Assembly (NCBI GenBank): GCA_015680685.1
Contig: MNCI01006837.1
Coordinates: forward strand, 22,974 to 86,973
Source of the DNA: Gnetum montanum
Taxonomy: Eukaryota > Streptophyta > Gnetopsida > Gnetales > Gnetaceae
Direction of reading: 5' to 3'
DNA length: 64,000 nucleotides
Each line of letters begins with the position of its first letter. Within the stretch, counting starts at the first letter, position 1. The notes beneath the pieces were generated by a model. It was not told where the DNA came from. It saw only the letters and a program-made list of their open reading frames with translations, and searched no databases. The position numbers and the translations under genes were made by a program. Positions 12,975 to 24,229 of this stretch are shown here, one piece after another.

Positions 12975-13112
12975 CTGTAGTTCTTTGTGCACTATCTAAA
13001 CTTAGTGAAATTTAGTCACCTTGTTGTTCGAATCCTAAGAGTCAAATCCTACAGAAACAAAAATTATTATCGTTAAATTAAATCTTAATTACACATTGTT
13101 TATTAAGATAAA

Positions 13113-15360
13113 ATTTCTTCTTCTCACAAGAGCCCATATTCGCCTAGGGAAATTCAAGTGCCTCAACAATACCAGGTGGTATGTTCATCCTGATGAGAAT
13201 GTACTAGAATTTACCTTCATCTTACATCAAGATGAATTGATGTGGTGGCATGATATGGAAGGCAACATTGTGTTGCCACCAGACCAATCCATTCCAACAA
13301 TGATCCAACTAATTCTGGCATGACACAAGCTTCAACATATCCATGGAGAATATGAAATTCATGATCCCAACTCAAGGGATTATCATCCTAATGAAGCACA
13401 AAGATTAAGGGATTGGCAGTTGGAACACCAACACGAGCTTATGAAGGGTAATGGATTAAATATTTTTCCACCTTTGCTTGGCCTAATTGATGAAGGAAAC
13501 CATTTATTTAGTGATTCTCCTCTCTTTGACTTTGTTCAAGGAGCCCTTAACTAGAATGTACAATTCATAGTACATAATCCATGTTCTAGTCAAAATGAAT
13601 CTAATGACAAAAATCGATTTGGAGAAGCAAGTCAAGGGAGATCATGATCGTGATCATGGTCGCAAGCATCAAAGGAAGGATGATAAGCATTAGTGCAGAG
13701 CAAGTTCTCCTTCTTCTTCCCCTTCATTGTTATTTTCTTCCTCTTCATCTGGTTCAAAATGTAACTGTCAAAGAAATAACCGTGATGGAGGTGATCGACA
13801 GGACTAGAATAATAGAAGGGACCATCGGGACAATTGTGAATGAAGATGTGGCCAATCCAAAGAGGCCCATCATCAAGAAAGAAGGGCTAGTTGGGAACAT
13901 TATAGGCACCACCATCATGGCCTTGATGAACTCTACATGCTACTCAAGGCATGTTAAATATTGTAGAGGCTGTGAGGATTCCAACCAGCCATGTGAAGGA
14001 TAGTAGAATAAAGAGACTTAATATGAAAAACATCCCTCGATTCGAGGGAGGATATGATGCTGATCCACAAAATCATATTTAGGCCTTCCAAGATCCATGT
14101 GCCTTGCAGAACATTGAAAATGACTAGTAAAAGCTAAAATTATTTCCAAGGATACTTATAAAAGAAGCAAAAATTTGGTATCAATCCTCAGAACCAAAAT
14201 CAATCAAGTGATGGAGTATGATGTTGGAAATATTTAATGACAACTATCAAACATATTCCAAAGTATCCAATCTAAGGAAAAAAATTCAAGGGTGGAAACA
14301 AGGAAATCATGAGCCCTTGGATACTACTATTGGCTGATACTACTCTTTGTTGCATAGGTGTCCCAGCCATGGATACTCTTAGCTTGATCAGCTTCTCCAT
14401 ATGGTAGATGGGTTGTGGTCTGAAACTAGGAAAGCCCTTGGCATCTATGCCCAAGGGAGATTGATAGAGTTAAGTTCCCATCAAATTAAAAGATTAATTG
14501 AGTAGGTAGTAAAAGAGGAGGGAGAATTAAGAAAATGTGAAAGTGTAGAAGAATACAATAGAGACCCTTCTATTTGGAAAAACGGGGTTAGATTTTGTGA
14601 TAGTGAAAATGAATTCATCAAAGATGAGGTGGTAAATCAGAAAACCTATCCATTGTAGAAATTGCAATTAGAAATCATGGCTAAGGTTGATCAATTATGA
14701 AACTCCATGGACAATAGGTTTCAAGCTATTCTAAAAATTGTTGAAGAGTCCAAGGAGCAAAGCGGTGAGCGAGAGCATTGAAGACGTAAGGAGGCTGAAT
14801 GAACCATATCTAAAGGTAAAGGTAAAGTGGCTACAATAGTGATGGATATGAACAAAAATTTAGATGATGATGGTGGGTGTGATGTTTGCCAGTATGAACA
14901 TCCTAAAGGATGTTATCTAGTTGTATCACACTTGCAAGAATATAGGGTGTATGCCTTGCATCCACGACTTGCACAAAGGTAAATGCCCAAAAGATTACCT
15001 TATCCAAAAGGAAATCCTCAATAGTTCCACCAACCATAGCAATATTATCTAAGTGGAACTCCTTTGTAGCCCTATGAATTGTACCTATAGTGGCAATACC
15101 CACAATTGTGGGCATTGCAACCTCCAAGACAACAATAACCTTACCAGCAACCAAATCCCTACAATTATTATGTTCAACAACCTTCATCTCCAAGGGACTC
15201 CTCTAGTCATATTATTTCTTACCAATCTCACCACTACCCTCTTGAAACATACCAATCACCCTATCTAGGGAGAGATACCACCTACTACCCTCATGCACCT
15301 CTTGTTCTTACACCTACTCCTCCACCTCCTACACAACTACTATATGCTTCATCCATGTAG
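13113..15360 (+). pseudogene. gag: Element A gag
   Basis: The ancestral start is probably at 13113, where ISSSH aligns with MSSSH at the gag start of element B; here the ATG has decayed to ATT. A shared block EFTFILHQDELMWW...MEGNIVLPPDQ follows at about 13205-13290, and then KRPIIKKEG-like and RYYSLLHRCP-type blocks in other phases. The compact zinc knuckle CDVCQYEHPKGC lies at 14878-14913, and the tail is Tyr/Pro/Gln-rich. Gag would form the particle and bind genomic RNA. Many stops, at least one frameshift soon after residue 25 and more around 13.6-14.0 kb make it dead. Confidence 0.75.
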
Positions 15361-15639
15361 GGTGAACTACCTGCACAACCACAACAAAGAAATTCCATGA
15401 GGTAGTTAATTTGTAATCAGTTTACTCATCCAACAGGTCAGAACCATGAACATAGAAAAGACCCTTCTTCCAACCTTGTAATCCACTAAAGTCCTTGAAC
15501 ACATCAGTGGTTGGCAACTCTGCTCCTCCAACTTTCTCTATTTCCTCTCTATCTGAGTCCCCTACAAACCAAAATTCTTCTCAAATCCATACTATAATGT
15601 TGACACATGCTATGCCTGATTGGATTTGAGCTGGTAACC

Positions 15640-16610
15640 TACCCAAAAAATGAGCTAATCCTGAGAGTCCCCTAGTTTACTTGCAAATTGCTAGGAATGA
15701 ACCTTGTAAGGCTCTTTTTGACTTTGGTTCCACTGTTAATTTGATCTTGCATGAGATGTACACAATGTGGAACCTTCCTCCTTTAAAGAAGAGTAACATC
15801 TAGCTAGAGCTAGTGGACCAGTCCATCACTATTCCATTAGAACTGATTGAGGACATTTTCACCACCATTTGTGGGTGGTCATATCCCGCTGATTCCTAGT
15901 AATTAAAGTGGAGAACTGCAAGGGGGATTTTCCAATCATTATGGGAAGGGCATGGCTAAGTACTATTGATGCCAAAATGGACATTAAAGATATTTCCTTG
16001 GAGATATCAAAAGAAAATGAATTTGAAAATATTGAGAAGAAGAGAGTTCCATGTATCATGTACAGCAATTCAGGGTGTCATTATGTGTAGAAGCTATGGT
16101 CAATGAAGCAAACATCTATCTCTACATGCAAGAAGTGTGCACCAGAAGCTAATATCCAAAGATGTCTATACATAGCAACCATAAAACAAGAAGGCATCCA
16201 ATGGTTGATAGCTAATTCTAACAGTAGTACACTATGCATGGAACTAATTGAGGGCCTAATGTACAAGTACGTTGCAAGTATGGATGAACTCAAGCAAGTT
16301 CATCACCAACTCTCCAAAGGAGAAAATAATGATGTCAATTAGGATGAGCTAGAAATTCTTGAAAATTTTAAATAAGAACCCTATAAATTTAAGATGCTAT
16401 TGGCTAGAATGGAGTATGTATTTTTGAAAAATGGGAGGCCAGTTATCATTAATGCTAATCTTGCTATAGAACAGAAGATAAAATTGCTAAAAGTTATGGA
16501 AAAATGCTCAGCAGCCTTCACCTGGTCATATTCCAAACTCACTGGGATAGATCCAAGAATATGCCAGCACAGAATATACAGTAACCCTATCGTCAAGCCA
16601 AAATGACAAC
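15640..16610 (+). pseudogene. Element A protease and protease-RT linker
   Basis: The aspartic protease core reads CKALFDFGSTVNLILHEMY, where the family D-S/T-G is now D-F-G, a catalytic change. It is followed by NLPPLKKSNI, the flap region DQSITIPLELIEDIFTTI, and then FPIIMGRAWLSTIDAKMDI, which stands for the usual (I/L)(I/L)GR block. The linker continues in one phase from 15908 to 16606, broken by few stops, and ends in a segment with FTWSYSKLTGIDP just before RT. Protease would cut the Gag-Pol precursor. The same layout is seen in B (56.08 kb) and C (41.4-41.7 kb). Confidence 0.75.
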
Positions 16611-17890
16611 TATAGCGATGTTTGAATCCCAAGTTAAAATAGATTGTTAAAGAGGAGATTGAACAACTCCTCAAAGAAGGATTCATCTACCCTATCATAG
16701 ATAGTGAGTGGATTAGCCCTCTCGTGATCATGCTAAAGAAAGGAGGCAAATGGCAAGTGTGCATTAATTTTTAGTTGCTCAACATGAAAACCTTCAAGGA
16801 TCATTTTCCATTGCCTTTCATTGACCAAGTGCTAGAAACCATTTTGGAGCACAACTATTACAACTTTCTTCATGGTTATAGTAGCTATAACCAAATTTGA
16901 ATTGCACTAAAGGACCAAGCAAAGATAACCTTCATAACTCCTTGGGGGAATTTTTCTTATTGATAGATGCCATTTGGTCTATGTAATGCCCTAGCCACAT
17001 ATCAAAAATTAGTTTTTAGCATTTTCCAACAATAGATTGGTAGCAGGGTAGAAGCTTTTATGGATGCTTTTTCTACCTATGGAGCAATGTTTGAGCAAGC
17101 CCTAGATCATCTTGAGTAGGTGTTGAAAAGATGTGTTGAAACAAACCTCTAGCTCAATTGGCAAAAGAGTCATCTTATGGTCCAAAAGGCATAGTTTTGG
17201 GGCATCACATTCAAAAGTAGGAATCGGGGTGGACCCTAAAAAAATAAGGATCATCCAAGGAATAACACATCAACCTAAAATAGTCAAAGAAGTTCAGTCA
17301 TTCCTTGGTCATATTGGCTACTACTAGTGATTTATCGAGAATTTTTCCAAAATCACCAAGTTGTTGGTAGAATTGACAAAGAAGGATTCATCATTCATCT
17401 GGACCCCTACATGTGAATCAGCATTTCAATAGTTAAAGAAAAATCTTTTTGAAACTCCTATTCTTTAAGCACCAGATTGGTCCAAACCATTTCATATGAT
17501 GATTGATGCATCAAATTATGCTCTAGGAATAGTGCTTATGCAAATGGATTATCAAAAATCTCCATATTACATTCACTATGCAAGCTAGAGCATCGTAGGT
17601 GCACAACTGAACTACACCACCATAGAAAAGGAGTCGATGGTAGTGGTGTTCGCTTTAGAGAAGTCCAGGCATTATGCGCTTGGCTATAAAGTGTTTGTGC
17701 ACACAGATCATAGCGGCATTAGATTTTTAATGAACAAACCAATTGTGAGCCCTTGTGTCATACAATGGCTTGTTATTTTGCAAGAATTCGATCTCACAAT
17801 GGTACATTGTAAAGGTGTGGAAAAAATGGTTATATATCACTTATCACGACTAAGATGGGATGACAAGGAGAAAAAAGTCCTTTATATAAC
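16611..17890 (+). pseudogene. Element A reverse transcriptase and RNase H
   Basis: RT motifs in order are EEIEQLLKEGFIYPI, ISPLVIMLKKGGKW, DHFPLPFIDQVLE, FLHGYSSYNQ (usual FLDGYSGYNQ), MPFGLCNALATYQ, and FMDAFSTYG at about 17054-17080. The family sequence there is (F/Y)MDDF, so the second catalytic Asp has become Ala. RNase H follows from about 17470 with MMIDASNYALG, KESMVVVFALEK and VFVHTDHSGIRFLMNKP; the last open piece is 17637-17918. RT and RNase H are in different phases, so there is at least one frameshift, and several TAG/TGA codons interrupt. The enzyme is inactive on two grounds. Confidence 0.85.
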
Positions 17891-17899
17891 TAATTCCCT

Positions 17900-19190
17900 A
17901 ACAAATCTCTCCTTGTAGGTGCTATTAATGCAAGAATGCCTGATGAACCAAAATGGTACGACACCATCCTTACTTATTTGCTCAAGCAAGAACTACTACA
18001 AGGGCTAGATGATAAAAAGAAACAATAGTTTGTTCACTAGATCAAATATTTCATGGAGATTAATGAAAGCCTTTATAAGGTTTGTCCCAATTGCTTGGTA
18101 CATTAGTGTGTCTCTGATACAAATCAATTGTGCATTCTTCAGGATGTTCACAAAGGTCCTTGTGGGGGCCATTATGCTAGGAGATGCACGACCATCAAAA
18201 TCCTCATGGCAGGGTATTATTGGCCAATAATCTTCAAGAATGCACATTAATTCATCCATGCTTATGATCATTGCCAGAGGGATGGTGGAATGACAACCTG
18301 AATGAAGGAACCACAACAATGGATACAACCTCTCAAACTATTTGACATTTGGGGCATTGAATTTATGGGTCCCATCACACCTTTATCAAATGGAAAGGAA
18401 TATATAATAGTTGCAGTTGACTATTATACCAAGTGAACAAAAACAGCAGCCATCTCCAACTGTACATCCACCACTACTACTCGATTTGTACAAAAAAACA
18501 TTGTAAACAAGTTTGGTGCACCTCGTGTGTTACTTGCTAATAATGCAACTCATTTTACAGTTTCCACTTTCTAGAAGCTAATGCAACACTTTGGGGTTGA
18601 ACATAAATTTATAACACCATATCACCCCCAAGCCAATGGTCAAGCTAATGTTACTAATCGGGATATTACGAAAATTTTAATGTGAACCATTAGCAAATAT
18701 TGAAGAGACTAGAGCACTAAATTAAATGATGCCCTTTGGGCCTATCACTCCACATGGAAGATTCCCATAGGTTATTCTCCCTATGAGCTTGCGTATGAAA
18801 AATTACCAACATTTCCCATCCAATCTAAGCTCTGTACACTCTCTACAGCTTGTGATCTTAACCTAGATCTAAGTCTAGCACAGAAAGAATGATTAATGAG
18901 TCTTAACTTGCTAGATGAAAATCAATTAATGGCCCTGTCATCCAATGAAACGCATAAGGCATTCAACAAGAAATGCCAAGACCTCAAAATAAGAATTAAG
19001 TTTCAACTAGGAGACAAGGTTCTCTATTGGAATCCTACACATGTACCCCAACGAACCAAATTCCAAACATTGTGGGAAGGACCTTACATTATTGATGAGA
19101 ATTTTCCATCTAGAGCCATGATCATCTACAAACCTGATAGCCCAAATAAGAAATAACTAGTCAACATTCAATAAGTTAAACTTTTCCATG
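17900..19190 (+). pseudogene. Element A integrase
   Basis: The N-terminal zinc-binding region shows HKGPCGGHYARRC and then AYDHCQRDGG, with the first Cys of the usual CxxC lost. In the catalytic core all three acidic positions are altered: WGIEFMGP (Asp to Glu), ANNATHF (usual DNGTHF, Asp to Asn) and NGQANVTNRDI (usual NGQAEV, Glu to Asn). The C-terminal block, open at 18896-19156, reads FQLGDKVLYWNPTHV then FQTLWEGPYII and has no chromodomain. Integrase would insert the cDNA and make the 5-bp target duplication seen around this copy. Confidence 0.85.
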
Positions 19191-21211
19191 AGCCCAAGCT
19201 AACCAACACAACAAACACCTCGCCAAATGAACAATCATGCTCAATCTTTTGGATCTCTCCCTTCCAACTTAGTCATGGGGGAGATGGCCACCCATACTAA
19301 CACCTTAGGCAGCTCCTTAGTTTTTGAACTTTTTGTTTTACATCTTTTTGGTTTTACAACTTTTTCTTTTCATATTCTTTGTTTTGTTTTACATTTTTTG
19401 TTTTACATATTTGTATTTTCTTAGGTTATTGGTCTTTTCTTAGTTTTTGTTTTACAACCATTGTTAATATATTCAATATTTATTGTCTGCTCTTTTACTT
19501 TCGTTTATGGTTATGTTTGCTTGTGTTTGATATGTTTCTCTACCTTTTTGCTAATAAGGTGATAGGTACAATGGTAATGTACTATTTGATGGTAGTATTC
19601 TTTATTTGTAATTTGATTGTTGTTGTTTGGTTTCTGACTTTGAATGTCGTTACTAATGACTGGGATGTGATTTCCTTTCATGTAATAGGCAGTTAGTCCA
19701 TATCATCCACCCATCCACATACTCTATCATTTTCCTTGTTTTGGAAGCATGTAGTCTCTTCTTCATTAATATAACTTTAATAAATTGGTGACTTGTGTAG
19801 TTTCTGGAATCGATAAGGAATAAAAGGTTTAGATAGGATGTGGCTTCAAAGGGATGTGGTATTCTTTATGCTTTTCTATTTTCCTATGTGCAAGAGTGTT
19901 CTCATAAGCTTCTCATTGTTCCATGTCATTTCATAATAGGAAGTCCAATAAGTCCTTGCATGGTGTGGTCCTCATCACAAAAAAAAATGAGGATTCAAAG
20001 AACACCCCTTAGACCAAATAAAAATGGCTACAAGCACTGGTTATGAGACTTGTCTTGTCCCCTCTAACTAAGGCCCTTTATCACTTCCTATCTTCACTCC
20101 AATTTGGAACTATGGTTGTTTTGTGGGAGCATTATTATGTCTCAAGGAATGAAATTTCCTTAGAATGTTGATGTGAAGTCACTAAAAGTGATTGGTTTTG
20201 ATCTAGACTAAGTATGGATCCTACCAAGTCATTTAATCACACACTTTACAAGGGATTACATGTGACCATAATTAGGAACTCCATTCCACTCTCTCTTCAT
20301 CCACCTATGCTTTTCATGCCTCACCTCATTGTTGGTTTCATGTTTTGATTCAATGTTCTGGTTTGATGTGTCAGGATTCTCAGTCAGTTACTTTTAGGTT
20401 TTTGTGCGTAACTTTCCATAACCATTAATCATCTATGGTGCCCATGGACTCCTTGGTTTGAAGTTATGCAAGGGCATAAAAGGCCTATGCTTACTTTATG
20501 AAGGACCCACTTTCATATCTTTTGGTTTGGTTAAGTTAAGTTCTTTACCCTTATACATTGTTACAATCAAATTCTTTTTATTTACTCCATCCATGTCATC
20601 CAATTGTATGCACCTTCACAACTATTTGTAATAAATTCCTTTTTATTGTTGTGAATACCCTCTTTCTAGCACTCCTTGTATTAAGCTCTTTCTAGATTAT
20701 ATGGATCGCTTCTCTTATTTAACCCATTCATTAGTCTTTCTACTAACAACATCAAGTAACCAATCTATAACAATCACAACCTTGCTAGATAAAATCGTCA
20801 ATGAGACAAGGTACCCAAGCATTATCTATTGCATTATATATACTAATCCTTGGTTTTGTTGTGATTGTAGTGGAAGTGTGGATTGGAAGCAGGACTGTCG
20901 TCATAAAGAAGGATGCAACCATATCACTCGCGAGAGATTATTCATGACCACTGGATCTCTTCTACCTCTCCCTCATTCTTTTATTGTCAATAGGGGTTGG
21001 ATGTTCTTTGGATCCATTGGTGTTCTTTCCTATTGCCATGAACATCCAATTTTGTATACCATTATAATATTGTATACTCAGGCACTTTTGTATTTGTTTG
21101 TTTTCTCTGTGTCACTTTGCATATCAGTCAAATAAGTCTACACCCCCTATTATATTTTGTAAAGGACTTTTTCCTCTCCTTCTATACTTGAGAACAAGTT
21201 TTCATTCAGTC
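19191..21211 (+). other. Element A 3' noncoding spacer
   Basis: There is no credible coding frame, although several open stretches occur by chance. It begins with a T-rich tract with repeated TTTTACA-like words (about 19310-19460). It also holds a block containing GTCACTAAAAGTGATTGG and GATCTAGACT (20176-20213) that recurs in B, C and, more decayed, in D. The third frame found in C is absent here. Confidence 0.6.
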
Positions 21212-21220
21212 ATGGGGATA
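21212..21220 (+). other. Element A polypurine tract
   Basis: ATGGGGATA lies directly before the 3' LTR; B has GTGGGGGTA and C has ATGGGGGTA in the same position. It would prime plus-strand synthesis. Confidence 0.7.
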
Positions 21221-22105
21221 TGATAAATCGTGTTTTTCATCACTTTGATATCGAGGTGGCTGCGATATTAGGTACACAATATTGGGTACACGATATCGCA
21301 GCCCAAGATATGATATCATACATTCGATATCGCAGGGTTACTCCCAGGTCTATAAATATTGTGCCCATGTGCACAATTGGGAGTAATTTTTTAGCAGTCA
21401 AGTAGCAAAACTCTTGAAGTTTGTTCATTTGAAAGTTAGAATGTTTTCCAAGTGCCTACAGCAGGAGGTCTAAGTGTGAACGGATCTTTATTTAAGCATT
21501 GATGTACCTAAGCACATCATTGTGTTGGCAATAAAGATGAGCTCTTTGATCCATTCCTTGCAGCACTTAAGATTTTCTTTCTTATGCATTTACATATTGT
21601 TATTTCCTAAAATTTACATTAATGTTATTTATGCAGCAATTCATTTTGATCAATTAAGCAAATTTCTAAATTACACAAGAATGACCCCTTCAATCATACA
21701 TGTGACACTTGGTAGCTCAAAAACGATTAGCGTTTGATAGCCCAGTAGTGTTTGCACAAAGTTCAGGATGTGTCTAGGAAGTGGGAATGGTTACTTGTGT
21801 TAGGCTAGATTAGACTATAGTTTACTTTGCAATTAATTTCTTTTATTTTTAATCACTCCTACTTATATTCTTATTCTAGGTGATTAATTCCATCAAAACA
21901 CAAAATAATAAAAATCATATGCCTCAGTCACACTTAACCATAATTGCATTTCACAAGTGGGATTGGGAAGACAATGAATGAACAACACGCACACACTGTT
22001 TAGCTCTAGTGTACTTAGTAATTACAGTCTACAAAATTCAACTGGATTGCACGTGAACGCTTGTGATTCATATGGTTGGACGTAGGGGTACCTTGCGGCT
22101 CATCA
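21221..22105 (+). repeat. Element A 3' LTR
   Basis: It starts TGATAAATCGTG and ends GCTCATCA, and is followed by the CTATG target duplication. It keeps more CpG than the 5' copy, for example three intact GATATCG words at 21246, 21292 and 21326, where the 5' copy has several TA or CA versions. Confidence 0.92.
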
Positions 22106-22110
22106 CTATG
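22106..22110. repeat. Target site duplication of element A, right copy
   Basis: CTATG is identical to 12064-12068. Confidence 0.9.
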
Positions 22111-22489
22111 GATGAGAATTTGGGATCAATATTTCAACTTTAACATACACCATTAGTAACATTTTTATTGCTAGATATTGTAGGTTAAATTATTTTTCTT
22201 AGTGCTATTTTAAATTACCAAGTTTGTTTAATAAAGTTACCAAGTTCTCTTAGTGCTATTTTAAAAAATTCAATTAAACTACTAGTTATAATTTGTCATT
22301 TGTGGTGACTTTGAAAAAGAGTAGGATATTCTAGGAATATGTAATACTCATCTTCAATTTCTCTTTGATTGCATACATGATATGTTCAATCTAGACCTAT
22401 CTTCCTATTTTAATGTTTCAATTTTAAAATAATTGGAGCCTAATCTTGCTTGAATGATTTGACATTATAGATGATAGGATATAGAAGTA
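22111..22489. other. AT-rich sequence between element A and the LINE
   Basis: Nothing is recognisable apart from a short direct repeat with TTCTTAGTGCTATTTTAAA-like copies at about 22196 and 22248. It may be the 3' flank of the LINE or older repeat sequence. Confidence 0.35.
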
Positions 22490-23293
22490 GATAAATAAGC
22501 TCCTTTTTTGTTGATGCCTATTTTCATGCTATCTAGGTAGGATTGTTTCTTTTCTATTAGGTTACTCCATATGGGTAAAAGTGCCTTGTTTATAATACTC
22601 CAATGAAGCTACCTTATATTGCAATGTAGAATATCTAGCTCAATGTTCCATTTGTGGAGCCAAATCATTCTATTATAGAACCATCCTTTCTATTGTGTAG
22701 CAACTAAGGCTTTCTTTGAAAATTTAGTTATTGTACTACATGAGACTATGAATATATGCTATAAATTGATAAGGAAATACTATCTCTAAATGCATCATAA
22801 CTACTTCAAGAAGTAGTAAACCATATTGTACCTATCTTTTAACCAAAATTATTCTACCAAAAAATGATTTTGCACTTATTCTATTTTCTTTCAATATTTG
22901 CTAGTAAGTCTAGGACCACACGTTACACACCTATATAAAATATTTGATTACATAATAGAACAAAATAACTATTTTTAAATTTTCTAGGCTAATATGGTTT
23001 CCTTCTAACATTTGCTTTTTAAATCAAATAAGGCTCCCAATCCACTTGTAATCCATTGTTTAATTCACATCTTCCAACTCTAATTCTGAGAAAGATCTAG
23101 ACCAAGATAGCTATCATATTTATTGGGTCCTTTCCAATAGTGAAAGAGTAATCATTATTCCTAGTACCACATACCATAATCTGGGTTTCCTACACATTAA
23201 CTTTCATTTTTAAAAGTTGATAAAAATCATCCAAAATGGTAAGCATTTGTTGTAGGTCTTTCTTAGAGTTGATGATGAGAGGTATATCATCAA
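22490..23293 (-). pseudogene. LINE reverse transcriptase, downstream part
   Basis: The minus-strand reading begins at the catalytic motif with DDIPLIINSKKDLQQML, followed by a LLKMKVNV block and ETQIMVCG. This matches the LINE family pattern (Y)ADD..L...S...L......L....... L.VN..KT..M.FG. Weaker matches continue towards 22.5 kb, including a Trp/Lys-rich segment typical of the region after RT. Many stops are present. The upstream half of the same gene lies 26.8 kb away at 50053-50520, because element D is inserted between them. It would have copied its own RNA by target-primed reverse transcription. Confidence 0.75.
23289..23293. repeat. Target site duplication of element D, low copy
   Basis: ATCAA flanks the low end of element D and matches ATTAA at 50053-50057 except for one transition. 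Placing the break here lets the LINE reading frame continue across the element. Confidence 0.75.
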
Positions 23294-24106
23294 TGATGAG
23301 ATATGAGTGTTCCCTAAGCTTAGCCATATGCATTACAAGCATGTACAAGCAATTTGGTCAAATTCTCTGAATCTTGCCTGAGTGGCTGTTATTCCATATA
23401 GTTAAACATGGTGTTGCTGGTCATTATTTTCCTAATTATCATTTGTGTTGCTTGATGGGTATGGTTATGTGAAACTGAGGTATGAGATATTTATATTTTT
23501 ATTAACAAAACATTAAAATGATAAATTTATTCAAATATTAATTCCCAACTATCTATAGAACTAAGTGTTATATAATCTATCCTAAGCATAGAGTATCTAT
23601 TCCAACTTTCCATGCCCATCTAGAACTTTTACTAATAATGCTAAGTTACTGAGTGATCTCTACTAGATGTACAAAGTGTCCACCATTGGGATTATCAATC
23701 ATTAGCACAACATGCTCAAAGTAGTCATACATACGCTATTATGAAATAAAATATTAATTTTTGAAGTATAAAAAAGTGATATAATGGAAGGAATTAATCT
23801 CAATTTTATTGTTGTCATGTAGAAGTATCTAGGTATAACATGAATTCAAATACAAATTCTATTCAATCAACTCAGTCCATTCTTTGGGCACTCATAGGGA
23901 AATTTGGCTACCTCCTATAAAAATAAATTACAGAAGATTTACTATGTGAATGACCAATAGTGTCATAAATGTAGATGGTGTACATATTTATATAGGCTTA
24001 TGAAGGATTATCGTTGATGCATATGCACCAATACATCCAAGGATGTGTCAATGGGGCTACATTAATAGGCATGCATCGATGCAGTTGACTGACTTAGACT
24101 TCATCA
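23294..24106 (-). repeat. Element D 3' LTR
   Basis: Read on the minus strand it starts TGATGAAGTCTAAG at 24106 and ends CTCATCA at 23294 (813 bp). A TATAAATA box lies at 23985-23992. It matches both outer pieces of the 5' LTR, at 49728-50052 and 47493-47620, and so fixes the ends of the element. Confidence 0.85.
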
Positions 24107-24229
24107 AACCTTCATGACTAAGTGAAAAATCATCCTCAAGTAATCAAAAATGGGACTAAGTTATTTACAAAATTTGAGAGTGAGCTAACTAACTGACTAT
24201 AATCATAGACAAACTCTAATTACTATGTT

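Larger units (their letters stand above)
12069..22105 (+). mobile_element. Element A: complete degraded Ty3/gypsy LTR retrotransposon
   Basis: This 10,037-bp element has two LTRs of 887 and 885 bp, a perfect CTATG target duplication, a tRNA-Asp-like primer site, and gag, protease, RT-RNase H and integrase in order on the plus strand, with a purine tract before the 3' LTR. The first 180 or so bases of the two LTRs differ at about two dozen positions by my hand count, nearly all transitions, so insertion is old and C-to-T decay dominated. Every reading frame is broken. Unlike C, only about 2 kb separates pol from the 3' LTR and the third frame is missing. The non-chromodomain integrase end and the primer site suggest an Athila-type lineage; that assignment is inference. 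Confidence 0.92.

Noticed and set aside
13644-14003. 119-codon open frame as a separate gene
   Set aside because: It lies inside the gag of element A in a shifted phase; matching parts of B and C belong to gag.
20701-21135. 144-codon open frame in the 3' spacer of element A
   Set aside because: It is the longest open stretch in the window, but it has no family motif, is not open in the matching part of B, and lies in a T-rich noncoding spacer; chance in degenerate sequence is the simplest reading.
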